Numbered from the stretch's first letter, positions 41,733 to 51,465 are shown. The stretch: DNA of 64,000 nucleotides from an uncultured Clostridia bacterium (GCA_937874275.1 CALNAU010000101.1:1-64000), one strand, 5' to 3'. Notes: a model not told the origin generated them from the letters alone. Numbers and translations are program-made.

Positions 41733-43109
41733 TTATTCGGCGTAGCTGTCAATCCAGCCCGCGATGTCGTTCATCACCTGCTCGGGGATGGGCGTGCGCT
41801 GGGCATATTCCACGCTGACCAGCTGGCTGAAGGGCACGGGCTCGCCCTGATAGGCACCAAACAGGTGATTGAGGCCGGGGTAGGCGATGAAGGTCGCGTC
41901 CGGGTGGTCCTTCAACTGCTCCTGCCAGAGGTTGTAGTCGGTCATGGAGACCTGGCGGTCATTTTCGCCATGCAGTGCCAGCAAGGGCTTGCCATCCGCC
42001 ATGTGCAGCTGGGCTGCGTCCACGCCCTCCAGGTCGCGCAGGTACCAGCTGCTCAGGCCCATCACGGTGGTGGTGAGGGCCTCCTCATCGGTCATGTCGG
42101 CCAGGCGCTTGCCCTTCTCGGTCTCCGCGGCCACAAAGGCACGGATGTCTGCCGCCTGTTTCTGATCGCCGCCATCCTCCAGTTCCTGCGCCATGGTCAG
42201 GTTTTGCTCGGCGCTCAGCTCCCACAGCTTGCGGGGCGTGCCGCCCAGCAGCACATAGCCGGCCGGGTCACCGCCCGCATGGCCGATGGCGGCGGCCAAC
42301 ATGCCGCCCAGGCTGTGCCCCAGCAAAAAGACGGGCTTGCCGTCAAGCGCCGGTTGCGCCTTGAGCAGATTGAGCGCCGCCACGGCGTCCTCCACGGTCT
42401 CTTCCTTGGCGGTGATTTTGGCCGCATCCGGGCTTTGGGCGATGCGCGCGCCATAGGTGAAGGTACGCTTGTCATAGCGCAGCACGGCGATGCCCCGCTG
42501 CGCCAGGCCCCAGGCTAAGTCGCGGAAGGGCGCGTTGGCGGCCACCGACTCATCCCGGTCGGATGGGCCGCTGCCCTGTACCAGCACCAGCCCGGCGGTC
42601 ATCGGGCCCTGCTTGGGCGTGGTCATCAGGCCGGACAGGGGATAGCCCGTGCCCGCGTCCACGGTGAGGGGTGTTTCCCGCACGGTGTCGGGCATGGTTT
42701 CGGGCGGGGTGACCGCGCCCGGCGTGAAGAACAGGCCGATGATGCGATCCTGCGCGTCAAACACCGCGCGCTGCACCAGCGTCATGTTGGCAAAGCGCAG
42801 CGTCATCTCCAGCGTCTCGTAGCCGTTCTGGATGATGCTGCGGTATACCCCCTCGCCCAGGTATTCCCCGCCCAGCTGGGATACCTGCTGCCAGATGGCG
42901 GGCACCTGGCCCTTGAGCGCGGCGCTGGTGGTTTCATCCATCATGGCCAGCACCTTGTCCTCCTCGCCCTCGCGGATATGGCCCAGCAGCTGGAGGGACA
43001 GGCCGTACAGTTGCTCCGTGCGGTCGGGCGCTATCTGCGCCGATGCCGGCAGCATGGGCAGCAGCAGGAAGGTGAGCAGCAGGCAAAGCATTCGGCGGGT
43101 TTTCGTCAT
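41733..43109 (-). CDS. Exported alpha/beta hydrolase with DUF3887 domain
   Basis: A 458-residue exported protein. Signal peptide at about 1-24 (MLCLLLTFLLLPMLPASA), a DUF3887 domain at about 30-125, then an alpha/beta hydrolase fold. The nucleophile is S266 in LLGHSLGGMLAAA, the acid probably the Asp in LALHGENDRQVSM, and the base the His in YPGLNHLFG. Such combinations occur as surface esterases in Firmicutes. The start follows AAGGAGG. It lies 26 bp after the YARHG gene and shares its promoter. Confidence 0.85.
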   Translation of the reverse strand: MTKTRRMLCLLLTFLLLPMLPASAQIAPDRTEQLYGLSLQLLGHIREGEEDKVLAMMDETTSAALKGQVPAIWQQVSQLGGEYLGEGVYRSIIQNGYETLEMTLRFANMTLVQRAVFDAQDRIIGLFFTPGAVTPPETMPDTVRETPLTVDAGTGYPLSGLMTTPKQGPMTAGLVLVQGSGPSDRDESVAANAPFRDLAWGLAQRGIAVLRYDKRTFTYGARIAQSPDAAKITAKEETVEDAVAALNLLKAQPALDGKPVFLLGHSLGGMLAAAIGHAGGDPAGYVLLGGTPRKLWELSAEQNLTMAQELEDGGDQKQAADIRAFVAAETEKGKRLADMTDEEALTTTVMGLSSWYLRDLEGVDAAQLHMADGKPLLALHGENDRQVSMTDYNLWQEQLKDHPDATFIAYPGLNHLFGAYQGEPVPFSQLVSVEYAQRTPIPEQVMNDIAGWIDSYAE

Positions 43110-43135
43110 GGGGGCCTCCTTCTATGGGTTGCTAT

Positions 43136-44008
43136 TTATTTCAGTTGGATGGCATTCAGCGGCACGCAGCCGCGCAGCAGGCCTTGGGCGGTATTGGCTT
43201 CCACATAGGCCCAGTCCCGGTTGTTGTTCATGGGGAACAGGTAGGTCACCTGGTCGCCCTGTCGCAGCTGGGCCAGCGGCGCGCCAGCACCCACCGGGTC
43301 ATCGGTGATGGGGGCGTTCTGGGTTAACACGGCGTTGGTTGGGGCATAGGCGGGGAAGGTGCCGTACACCGTGTCCTTGATGCCGCTGGCCTCGGTATAG
43401 CCCACGCGCGCAGCGCCGTTGTTGGTGCGGTAGAGCACCAGCACCCAGCCATTCTCCGTGCCGCCCACATACACCGTGCCGTTGGTGCTGGTGATGGCCT
43501 TGCCGTTGGCGCCGCGCAGGTAATGCTGGCCGGGGCCGCTGTATACCGGCAGGCGCTGGTTGGGGGTGAACAGGTACTCTTCAAACGGCCAGGGGATGTT
43601 GAGCAGGTCGGGGTCCAGGCCGGGCAGCGTCTTGCCGCCGGGGTTCTTGGTGCCCTGGTCGCGCATCTGCTGGCGCACCTGCTTGACCAGCTGCTCGTTC
43701 TTCCACTCGAGGGTGCTCAACCGGTTGTAGCACTCGGCCTTGGTCAGCTTCGGGTTCATGCGGTACCAGCTCTGGCTGTTGAACCACGGGGCGAACCGTC
43801 CGTCCGGGTCAAAGGGGAAGCCGTGGCGCGCGAAGATTTCGTTGAGGATGTAGGCCAGGGCATCATACTGCCATGCCCATAGCTCCGCCTCCGTGAGCAG
43901 CCGTGTGTCGCTGTCGGGGATGATGTACAGGTTGGCCGCCCGCGCCGGGGCGGGGCCCAAGCCCAGCAGCAACGCGCACAGCACCAGAAGGGCCAGCAAC
44001 CGCTTCAT
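43136..44008 (-). CDS. Exported YARHG-domain protein with SH3-like C-terminus
   Basis: A 290-residue exported protein: signal peptide 1-24 (MKRLLALLVLCALLLGLGPA), a YARHG domain at about 38-110 (ILNEIFARHGFPF ... WYRMNP), then a low-identity region with SH3-like phrases (LPVYSGPGQHYLRG; GDQVTYLFPMNNNRDWAYVE) that could bind peptidoglycan. YARHG domains are found in envelope proteins; function unknown. The start follows GGAGGAGG and a good promoter. Confidence 0.8.
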   Translation of the reverse strand: MKRLLALLVLCALLLGLGPAPARAANLYIIPDSDTRLLTEAELWAWQYDALAYILNEIFARHGFPFDPDGRFAPWFNSQSWYRMNPKLTKAECYNRLSTLEWKNEQLVKQVRQQMRDQGTKNPGGKTLPGLDPDLLNIPWPFEEYLFTPNQRLPVYSGPGQHYLRGANGKAITSTNGTVYVGGTENGWVLVLYRTNNGAARVGYTEASGIKDTVYGTFPAYAPTNAVLTQNAPITDDPVGAGAPLAQLRQGDQVTYLFPMNNNRDWAYVEANTAQGLLRGCVPLNAIQLK

Positions 44009-44061
44009 CCGATGTTCCTCCTCCCATGGGGCAGATCATGTGTAACACTCCGATTGTTGAC

Positions 44062-44090
44062 AGTATAACAAGGATGGGCCCATGTAACAA
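44062..44090 (-). promoter_or_regulatory. Promoter for the YARHG/hydrolase operon
   Basis: TTGTTA, 17-nt spacer, TATACT on the minus strand; leader about 47 nt. Confidence 0.7.
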
Positions 44091-44172
44091 GCGGTTCCCG
44101 CGTCAAACGGGTGCGCGGACGGCGATGTTGGCCAGCCTCTCGGGCAGAAAGTAGCGGGAATATTGCCCCATG

Positions 44173-44203
44173 AAAAAGCCCGGAAGCGCATGCTTTCCGG
44201 GCT
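44173..44203 (-). terminator. Intrinsic terminator of rny
   Basis: A 9-bp stem AGCCCGGAA/TTCCGGGCT with an 8- to 9-nt loop followed by a T-run, 16 bp after the rny stop. Confidence 0.9.
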
Positions 44204-44218
44204 TAGGCAGTCGGTATC

Positions 44219-45760
44219 TTATTTGGCGTACTCCACGCTGCGCGTCTCGCGGATGACGTTCACGCGGATTTGCCCGGGGAACTCCATCTCCTTCTCGATG
44301 CGCTTGGCCACTTCCTTGGCCAGGATGCGGGTGCCGTCGTCGTTCACGTCGTCGGGCTTGACCAGAATACGCACCTCGCGGCCGGACTGGATGGCGTAGG
44401 TCTTTTCCACGCCCTGGAAAGAATTGGCAATCTCCTCCAGCTTGGTCAGGCGCTTGATGTAGTTCTCCAGCGATTCGCGGCGGGCGCCGGGGCGCGCGGC
44501 GCTGATGGCGTCGGCAGCCTGCACCAGCACGGCCTCCACGGTGGTCGGGTCCACATCGTTGTGGTGGGCCAGAATCGCGTGGATGACGTCGGGATGCTCG
44601 CGGTACTTGCGGGCCAGCTCCGCGCCCAGGGAGACGTGGGTGCCTTCCTGCTCATGGTCAACGGCCTTGCCCAGGTCATGCAGCAGGCCGGCCCGTTTGG
44701 CAATCTGCACATCGGCGCCCACTTCGGCGGCCATGAGGCCGGCCAGGTGGCTTACCTCGATGGAGTGCTTGAGCACATTCTGCCCATAGCTGGTGCGGTA
44801 TTTCATGCGGCCCAGCAGGCGCACAATTTCGGGGTGCAGGCCGTGCTGGCCGGTCTCAAAGACGGCCTGTTCGCCGGCTTCCTTGACGGCCTCTTCCACG
44901 TCGCGCTTGGCCTTCTCCACCATCTCCTCAATGCGGGCGGGGTGGATGCGGCCGTCCTGCAGCAGCTTTTCAATGGCCAGGCGGGCGGTCTCGCGGCGGA
45001 TGGGGTCAAAGGCCGATACGATGATGGCCTCGGGGGTGTCGTCGATGATGAGGTCAACGCCGGTGGCTGTCTCCAGCGCGCGGATGTTGCGGCCCTCACG
45101 GCCGATGATGCGGCCCTTCATATCGTCGTTGGGCAGGCTGATGACCGACACGGTGCTCTCGGCCACATGGTCGCTGGCACAGCGCTGGATGGCGGAGGCG
45201 ATGATGTTGCGGGCCTTCTTGTCGCCCTCCTCGCGGGCCTTGAGCTCGATGTCGCGCACAAAGGCGGCGGCGTCATGGTAGGCTTCCTTCTGCACGCGGC
45301 TGATGATGATTTGGGTGGCCTCGTCGGCGGTGATGCCCGCGATGCGCTCCAGCTCCGTGCTCTGCATGCTTTTGAGGCGCTCGGCCTCGTCCAGCGCGGC
45401 CTGTATCTCTTCGGACTTCTGGTTGATGCGCTCCTCGCGCTTTTCCAGGTTGTCCAGCTTCTTGTCCAGGGTTTCCTCGCGCTGGGCCACGCGGCGCTCG
45501 CTGCGCTGCTGCTCGGCCCGGCGGTCATGGATTTCGCGGTCCAGGTCGGTTTTGAGGCGAAGCACCTCTTCCTTGGCTTCCAGGATTTTTTCTTTTCGTT
45601 GTTCTTCGGCTTTGCGGGTCGCGTCGTTGAGCAGGTCTGTGGCATACTGTTCGGCACGCCCGATTTTTTGTTCGGTCACTTGCTTGCGGTACATAAAGCC
45701 GGCGCCCGCGCCCACAGCACAGGTGGCCAGCGCAATCAGGATGACGGCGATAACTGGCAT
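44219..45760 (-). CDS. rny: Ribonuclease Y
   Basis: A 513-residue membrane-anchored endoribonuclease that starts mRNA turnover in Firmicutes. An N-terminal transmembrane helix (1-22), a long coiled coil (about 30-150, Glu/Arg/Lys-rich), a KH domain (about 200-265: [17 protein letters not shown]) and an HD domain ([14 protein letters not shown]) are all visible. The start follows AAAAGGAGG. It is preceded by a 255-nt leader with a terminator-like hairpin, so attenuation or autoregulation is possible. Confidence 0.96.
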   Translation of the reverse strand: MPVIAVILIALATCAVGAGAGFMYRKQVTEQKIGRAEQYATDLLNDATRKAEEQRKEKILEAKEEVLRLKTDLDREIHDRRAEQQRSERRVAQREETLDKKLDNLEKREERINQKSEEIQAALDEAERLKSMQSTELERIAGITADEATQIIISRVQKEAYHDAAAFVRDIELKAREEGDKKARNIIASAIQRCASDHVAESTVSVISLPNDDMKGRIIGREGRNIRALETATGVDLIIDDTPEAIIVSAFDPIRRETARLAIEKLLQDGRIHPARIEEMVEKAKRDVEEAVKEAGEQAVFETGQHGLHPEIVRLLGRMKYRTSYGQNVLKHSIEVSHLAGLMAAEVGADVQIAKRAGLLHDLGKAVDHEQEGTHVSLGAELARKYREHPDVIHAILAHHNDVDPTTVEAVLVQAADAISAARPGARRESLENYIKRLTKLEEIANSFQGVEKTYAIQSGREVRILVKPDDVNDDGTRILAKEVAKRIEKEMEFPGQIRVNVIRETRSVEYAK

Positions 45761-45824
45761 ACGTTCCTCCTTTTCGGCAGATTTTTCTATCCGGGTCTTA
45801 TTGATTTGATCATTCGTCCAACGC

Positions 45825-45853
45825 AAAAAGCCGCACGGAGCATTCCATACGGC
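45825..45853 (-). terminator. Terminator-like hairpin in the rny leader
   Basis: A 10-bp stem with two G-T wobbles (GCCGTATGGA / TCCGTGCGGC, 4-nt loop) followed by TTTTT on the minus strand. It lies after the predicted rny promoter and 65 bp before the start codon, so it can end nadD-operon transcripts and act as attenuator for rny. The leader (about 45761-46016) also holds an unsupported short ORF. Confidence 0.6.
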
Positions 45854-46022
45854 CGCCTGCTGATTATCAACACGAAAAAGCTAACGTTCAGACAGTCCCT
45901 TGGGTGTCGTAGCAAACTGTATGAGGAAAGGCGCTGCGTGCGCAGCCAACCCATAAAGCCTGGTAGTGTATCAAAACAGCAAGCACACCCAACCACCGGT
46001 CGGATGCCTGCCGGACACGTTC

Positions 46023-46052
46023 ATTCTAAAGGACGAACTCAACAAATGTCAA
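46023..46052 (-). promoter_or_regulatory. Promoter for rny
   Basis: TTGACA (46047-46052), 18-nt spacer, TAGAAT (46023-46028) on the minus strand, overlapping the stop codon of nadD. Confidence 0.75.
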
Positions 46053-46657
46053 GTGACAAATTTGGCGCTTCTGTACAGGTCGTGCCGTTTGATATAGTCG
46101 GCCACCGGAGCGGGCACCAGGTGGTCAATGGGCTGCCCCTGCGCCACGGCTTCCCGCACCATGCTGGAGGAAATGGTGAGGCCCATGGTGCTCAGCAGGC
46201 GGCTTTCCAGACCGTAGTCGGTCAGCATGCGGTCTTGCAGGCGGGCCACTTCCGCGCGGTCATCGCCCGGGCGCAGCACCACGGCCATGCGGCACAGTTT
46301 GGCCACCCGCTCGGCCGTGCGCCAGGTGGGGAACTGCGCCAGCGTGTCCGAGCCCACCAGGTACACCAGGTCCTGCTCGCCCATGGTCTGAAGGGCCAGC
46401 AGCGTATCCACGGTGTAGGTGCGGCCGGGGCGGCGCAGCTCCATGTCCGATATCAAAAAGCGCGGCTCCCCCTCGCAGGCCAGCTGGGCCATGCGCAGGC
46501 GGTCCTGCTTGCTCACGTTGGGCTGCTTGTGGGGCGGGTCGCCATCAGGCAAAAACAGGACGCGGTTCAGTGCCAGCTCGTCCAGCGCGGCGCGGGCTAT
46601 CACCAGGTGCCCCAGGTGGATGGGGTCGAATGTGCCGCCCAGTATGCCCAGCGTCAT
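46049..46657 (-). CDS. nadD: Nicotinate-nucleotide adenylyltransferase
   Basis: A 202-residue NAD-synthesis enzyme joining nicotinate mononucleotide with AMP. Visible marks: N-terminal LGILGGTFDPIHLGHLVIA with the HxGH-type nucleotidyltransferase motif, PDGDPPHKQ, MELRRPGRTYTVDTL, and the C-terminal TISSSMVREAV. Start ATG overlaps the addA stop by ATGA and has GGGAGG upstream. It is the last gene in the divIC-ppx-addA-nadD operon. Confidence 0.95.
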   Translation of the reverse strand: MTLGILGGTFDPIHLGHLVIARAALDELALNRVLFLPDGDPPHKQPNVSKQDRLRMAQLACEGEPRFLISDMELRRPGRTYTVDTLLALQTMGEQDLVYLVGSDTLAQFPTWRTAERVAKLCRMAVVLRPGDDRAEVARLQDRMLTDYGLESRLLSTMGLTISSSMVREAVAQGQPIDHLVPAPVADYIKRHDLYRSAKFVT

Positions 46658-49600
46658 GAGGGGCCTCCCTGGGGGATGTAGCGGATGGGCTCCGCCTCCC
46701 GGATGGGCACAAATTGCCGGTGGTGGATGAGGTACAGGCACCCCTCGCGCACGGGGATGCCCGTGATGTCGCGCAGCGCGCGCATGTACCAGCGCAGCTG
46801 GTCGCGATAGCGCAGGGCCAGCTGCGCGGGGTCGGCGCGGTCGGTCTTGTAGTCGATGACCACCCAGGCCCCATCCTCCATAAAGCAGCAGTCCAGCACG
46901 CCCTGCAGAATCATGCGCTCCTCCGCCATCAGGGAGAAGGGCCACTCCCGCTCCACCTGGGTGGCGGCCAGCAGGCGCTGGCCCATGGCGCTGCCGTAGA
47001 AGGCGCTTAGGGCGGCCACATCCACGGCCTCCCGCTCCTTGGGCAGCAGCACACCGGCCTGCTCCATGCGCGCCAGCTCCCGCACCAGGGCATCATATAG
47101 CGCTTGGCCGTGTTGGGCGCGCAAATTGTCCAGCGCCAGGCCGCCCATGGCCCGGTGGGTGGCCACACCCCGCTGCACGCCCAGCGCGCGGCGGGCACGC
47201 AGCTCGTCAAAGTCGGGCAGCGGCCGGGGCCCCTGCTCCAGCGGCAGGCGCTTGACGGGCGCGGTTTCCTCGATGGGGTCGGGCGAGCGCTGCACCAGCT
47301 GCGTGACCGACAGCTTGAGCGGGTGGCCGGGGAAGGCGGGCAGCGGCGCCAGCATCTCGCGGATGCGGTCGCTGGGCTGCTGCTGCGACAGGCGCACGTC
47401 GGGCTGCTGCCCCTCCTGCGTGCCCGCGCCCAAGGTAGCCGCGCTGCGGTAGCTCACCTGCCAGCGACTGCCGTTGGGGGTGGTCCACAGGGCGTCCAGC
47501 CCGCTTTCCAGTGCCGGCCACAGGCTGCCTCCCACCCACTCCAGCATGCTGTTGGCGTGAGCTGCGTCCTCGGCATTGGCCGCCATGGCCCAGCGCTTGC
47601 GCTCGCTGTCGGGCCGTCCGGGGGCGGAGAGCATTACCAGCCGCTCCCGCGCGCGGGTCATGGCCACGTACAGCAGCCGCGCCTCCTCGCTGCGGGTCTC
47701 CTGATCCATTTTCATCAAAATGCTGCGCCCTGCCAACGTGTGGTAGGTCATGCTCTGCGCCCGGTCAATCAGCTTGAGCGCCGGGCCCAGCTCCGCGTCC
47801 ATCAGCAGCAGCTCGCCCTGGCTGCCCAGGCGGAAGCGCCGCGCCAGGTCGGGCAGAAACACCACCGGGAACTCCAGCCCCTTGGATTTGTGGATGGTCA
47901 TGATGCGCACCACATCCTCGCTGGCGCCCAGGGTGGCCGCGGCGCGGGTGGTATCCTGCTTGCGCGCCTGGGTGACACGGCTCAAAAAGCCGTGCAGTGT
48001 CTGCGGTTCGGGGTTGGGCCCGGCACGCTCGCACAGCAGGCGCAGGTTGGCGCGGCGCAGCTCGCCCTGGGGCTTGGCCCCGGCGCGGGCGTAGATGCCC
48101 GTCTCCCGCAGCAGGCCGCGGATAAAGCCCTCCAGCGGCATGTTTTCACACAAAAACCGCCAGCGCTCAAGCGTCTGCGCGGCGTGGGCCACGCGCGGGT
48201 CGCTGTCCGCCAGCGCGAAAAAGGCTTGGTGATAGGGCACGCGGCGGTCGGGGTGCGATGTGCGCACCCGCGCCAGCTCCTCCGGCGAAAACTCAAAGGG
48301 CGGGGCGGCCAGCACGCCCAGCAGGCGCTCGTCATCCAGCGGGTTATCCAGCACGTGCAGCAGGTTGAGGGCGTCCACCACCTCAATCACGTCAAAGAAT
48401 TGGTTGTCCGCATCCGAATACACCGGGATGCCGCGCGCGCGCAACACCTGGGCCATGCGCTCTGCCCGGCCGGAGGCGCTGCGCAGCAAAATGACCATAT
48501 CCCGCCAGGTCAGCGCCCGCTGGGTATCGCCCTCTTGGATTTTGGTGCCGCGCAGGGCGGCCATGCGCTCGGCAATCAGCACGGCCTCGCGCTCGGTGCC
48601 GCCCAGCTGCTCGCCTTCCTCGTCCTGCTCCTCATCCTCGCCGGGGGGCAGTATCAGGTGCAGCTCCACCGCCGGGTCCTGTTGGCTGTGCGCGCCGGGG
48701 TACAGCTGCGCCTCGGCGTCGTAGTCAATCTCCAGCCCGCCGCCGCGCAGCGTGTGCTCAAACACATGGTTGACCGCCTGCAGAATATTGTCCCGCGAGC
48801 GGAAGTTCTGGCTTAGGGTGATGACGCGCTCGGGCGCGTCGGGCGCCGGGTCAAAGGCGCTGTACTTGCGCAGGAACAGGCTGGGGTCGGCCAGGCGGAA
48901 ACGGTAGATGCTCTGCTTTACGTCGCCCACCATGAACAGCGTGGCGTGGTCGCCGTGCAGGCGGCGGATGATGGCCTCCTGTATGCGGGAGATATCCTGA
49001 TACTCGTCCACAAACAGCGCGTCGTACTGCTGGTGCACCTGATAGCGCACCTGCGGGTCATCCAGGCAGGCCAGGGCCAGCTGCTCCAGGTCCGGGTAGT
49101 CCCACAGCTGGCGTTCGGCCTTGTACTCGCCGTACAGCGCGTGCACCCGACGGGTCAGCGCCGCCAGCGCCCGCAGGGCGGGCAGCGTGTAGGCGATGTC
49201 GCCCAGCGCCTTTTCAAGCGCCTCCTCCCCCCGGGGCAGCGCGTCAAAGGCCGCCTTCAGGTGGTCCTTGAGCGCATCGCGCATCGCCTTGAACTGCTCG
49301 CGCAGCGCCGGGTCCTCCTGCTCGGGGGCCTTGGCGGTGGACAGCCGGGTCACCTGGGGCGACCATTCCGCCGGCAGGCTGCCCTTTTGCGCCAGATGCT
49401 CCGCCACGGCCAGCGCGGCCTCCAGGTCGGCCTGGGCGTTGCGCAGGTAGCGCGCAGGGCCGTCCGGCCGCTCGGCCAGGGCGATACACTGCCGGGCCAG
49501 GCTGGCCGCGGCTTTGGCCTCGCCGATGGCGGCCCGCAGGGCATAGCGGTACCAGGGCTGTTGCGCGGGAGGCTCCTCCGCCATGCGCGCCAGGTGGGCG

Positions 49601-50145
49601 TCTATCCAGGTCCAGGGCGCCTCCTGTGCCCGCAGAAAGCCGTACAGGCGGCGCAGCATGTCGTCTATCTGCGTATCCTTATACTGGTCAATCAGCTGCT
49701 GGCCGTCCGCGTCCGGGGTCTCGTACAGCAGCTCCATCTCCTCCTGCACGGCGCGGTCCAACAGGCCCTTGAGCAGCCCCTCATCGCCCACGCGGCCCAT
49801 GGGGTCGGCATCCACGGCCTGAAAGTGCTGTTTGATGATTTTGATGCAGAATTGGTGCAGCGTGCTGATGTCGGCGCTGCCCAGCAGGTCGCGCTGCTTT
49901 TTGAGGGCGCGGTTCTGGCGCGCCTCGCGCGTCAGCGATTTTTGCAGCCGCTCGCGCATCTCGCTGGCGGCGGCGCGGGTAAAGGTGACCACCAGCATGC
50001 GGTCGATGGTGGCGCCCGCGCGCAGCAGGCTCATCACCCGCTCGATCAGCACGGTGGTCTTGCCCGAGCCCGCCGCGGCGCTTACCAAAATGCTGCGGTT
50101 GCGCGCCTCAATGGCATCCAGCTGTTTGGGTGTCCAGTCAGGCAT
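46654..50145 (-). CDS. addA: ATP-dependent helicase/nuclease subunit A
   Basis: A 1163-residue UvrD-like helicase with Walker A AAAGSGKTTVLIERVMSLL (about residues 23-41), a Walker B-like ALFVDEYQDISRIQ, GDVKQSIYRFRLADP, and helicase motif MTIHKSKGLEFPVVFLP. A C-terminal RecB-like nuclease has GVLDCCFMEDGAWVVIDYKT. It would repair double-strand breaks with AddB. AddB, normally upstream, is not in this window. The start overlaps the end of the ppx gene by 8 nt. Confidence 0.95.
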   Translation of the reverse strand: MPDWTPKQLDAIEARNRSILVSAAAGSGKTTVLIERVMSLLRAGATIDRMLVVTFTRAAASEMRERLQKSLTREARQNRALKKQRDLLGSADISTLHQFCIKIIKQHFQAVDADPMGRVGDEGLLKGLLDRAVQEEMELLYETPDADGQQLIDQYKDTQIDDMLRRLYGFLRAQEAPWTWIDAHLARMAEEPPAQQPWYRYALRAAIGEAKAAASLARQCIALAERPDGPARYLRNAQADLEAALAVAEHLAQKGSLPAEWSPQVTRLSTAKAPEQEDPALREQFKAMRDALKDHLKAAFDALPRGEEALEKALGDIAYTLPALRALAALTRRVHALYGEYKAERQLWDYPDLEQLALACLDDPQVRYQVHQQYDALFVDEYQDISRIQEAIIRRLHGDHATLFMVGDVKQSIYRFRLADPSLFLRKYSAFDPAPDAPERVITLSQNFRSRDNILQAVNHVFEHTLRGGGLEIDYDAEAQLYPGAHSQQDPAVELHLILPPGEDEEQDEEGEQLGGTEREAVLIAERMAALRGTKIQEGDTQRALTWRDMVILLRSASGRAERMAQVLRARGIPVYSDADNQFFDVIEVVDALNLLHVLDNPLDDERLLGVLAAPPFEFSPEELARVRTSHPDRRVPYHQAFFALADSDPRVAHAAQTLERWRFLCENMPLEGFIRGLLRETGIYARAGAKPQGELRRANLRLLCERAGPNPEPQTLHGFLSRVTQARKQDTTRAAATLGASEDVVRIMTIHKSKGLEFPVVFLPDLARRFRLGSQGELLLMDAELGPALKLIDRAQSMTYHTLAGRSILMKMDQETRSEEARLLYVAMTRARERLVMLSAPGRPDSERKRWAMAANAEDAAHANSMLEWVGGSLWPALESGLDALWTTPNGSRWQVSYRSAATLGAGTQEGQQPDVRLSQQQPSDRIREMLAPLPAFPGHPLKLSVTQLVQRSPDPIEETAPVKRLPLEQGPRPLPDFDELRARRALGVQRGVATHRAMGGLALDNLRAQHGQALYDALVRELARMEQAGVLLPKEREAVDVAALSAFYGSAMGQRLLAATQVEREWPFSLMAEERMILQGVLDCCFMEDGAWVVIDYKTDRADPAQLALRYRDQLRWYMRALRDITGIPVREGCLYLIHHRQFVPIREAEPIRYIPQGGPS

Positions 50146-51070
50146 CGTGATCCTCCTGCGGCATGGCCACCAGGCGGTAGAGGTAGCCGTCCAGGTTGGT
50201 GCGCTGGGTTACCCGCAGCTGCCCGATGCCCAATTGCGCCATCACCTCGCGCAGTATCACCAGCCCGGTGGGCAAAATGTGCACCCGCGTGGGCGGCATG
50301 CCCGCCAGGCGCGCGCGCTCCTCCGGGGTCATTGCGGCCAGGCGCGTCAGCCAGCCCTGCACATCCTCCAGCGTCAGCGGGTGATCCTCCGGGGCCAATT
50401 TGTCGTAGGGGCGCTTGACCATCATGTTGGCCAGCGTGTTGCCCGTGCCGCCCACCAGCGTCCAGCCCCGCGGGGCCGGCACGCCTTCGCGCAGGCCGTC
50501 CGTCACCACTTGGCGCGCGATGGCGCGGGCGGCGGCCAGGCCCTGCTCGCCGTCCACCGGCTGGCGCTGCAACAGGCGGCTCGCGCCCAGCTGCATGCTG
50601 CGCGCGTAGCGCAGGCCGTGCAGGCAGTCGCCCACCGCCACCTCGGTGGACCCTCCGCCGATGTCAATCATCCCCTGCAGGCCCTCCTGGGGCGGCACGC
50701 AGCACGCGCCCAGGAAGCTCAGCTGCGCCTCCTCGTCACCCGAAATGATGCGGTTGACCAATATGGGTGCCAGCGCCGCGATATAAAAATCCAGCTCCGT
50801 GCGGTTGTGCGCGTCGCGCATGGCGCTGGTGGCAATCAGGCGGATTTCCTGCGCGCCCGCCTGGCGCGCCTCGTAGTGCAGCTTGCTCACCGCGCGGGCA
50901 GTGCGGTCCATGCCCGCCTCGCTGAAGCGCTTTTTATCATCCAGCGACAAAAAAAGCGCCGTCTCCTCCCGCCCGCGTACGGGCTGGGAGAGGGCGGCAT
51001 CCAGGTTGGCCGTCAGCATCCTGACCGAGTTAGAGCCAATGGCAATCACGCCCATGCGTTTGATGCTCAT
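50138..51070 (-). CDS. ppx: Ppx/GppA-family phosphatase, variant first motif
   Basis: A 310-residue protein of the exopolyphosphatase/guanosine pentaphosphatase family (ASKHA fold). The first phosphate motif, normally with Asp before IGSNS, reads VIAIGSNSVRML: Ala replaces the conserved Asp. The second motif is intact (MIDIGGGSTEVAV), as are RLIATSAMRDAHNR and IISGDEEAQLSF with the catalytic Glu. It lacks the long C-terminal HD-like part of the E. coli enzyme. The start overlaps the divIC-like stop (ATGA). Confidence 0.88.
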   Translation of the reverse strand: MSIKRMGVIAIGSNSVRMLTANLDAALSQPVRGREETALFLSLDDKKRFSEAGMDRTARAVSKLHYEARQAGAQEIRLIATSAMRDAHNRTELDFYIAALAPILVNRIISGDEEAQLSFLGACCVPPQEGLQGMIDIGGGSTEVAVGDCLHGLRYARSMQLGASRLLQRQPVDGEQGLAAARAIARQVVTDGLREGVPAPRGWTLVGGTGNTLANMMVKRPYDKLAPEDHPLTLEDVQGWLTRLAAMTPEERARLAGMPPTRVHILPTGLVILREVMAQLGIGQLRVTQRTNLDGYLYRLVAMPQEDHDA

Positions 51071-51429
51071 GGTGTGAAGGGCGCGCGGCTGGGCGGTGTC
51101 TCGGTGCCCCAAAGCACCTCGGGGTTGGTCACCACAAAGCGGATTTCGCCCGGCGCCAGGTAGCCGTATTGGGTGCGCGCCTCGTTGGCGATGAAGTCAT
51201 CGGTGGCGGCCAGCTCCAGCTTGCTCGCCAGGTCGGACACCTCCTTTTGCTTCATGCTCACCAGGTAGCTGCCCTCCTCCACCATGCCGCGCAGCTGCTC
51301 AATGCCGCGGTTCAGGTTGTTGTTGATTACGCTGAACACGGCCACCACGATGATCATGGCGGTGACGACGACGATGCCGGGCACCTGTTTGTAACGCAGC
51401 TTGTAAAGCTGACGGCGTTTGCGGGGCAT
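51067..51429 (-). CDS. FtsB/DivIC-like septum protein
   Basis: A 120-residue single-pass membrane protein: basic N-terminus, helix at about 18-38 (GIVVVTAMIIVVAVFSVI), then a coiled coil (about 40-85) and a short conserved tail with YGYLAPGEIRFVV. This is the pattern of DivIC/FtsB, which links FtsL and FtsQ/DivIB at the division site. The start follows GGGAGG. It heads the operon with ppx, addA and nadD. Confidence 0.85.
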   Translation of the reverse strand: MPRKRRQLYKLRYKQVPGIVVVTAMIIVVAVFSVINNNLNRGIEQLRGMVEEGSYLVSMKQKEVSDLASKLELAATDDFIANEARTQYGYLAPGEIRFVVTNPEVLWGTETPPSRAPFTP

Positions 51430-51465
51430 GGGGACCTCCCGTGAGCAATCTGATGTCTTGATGTG

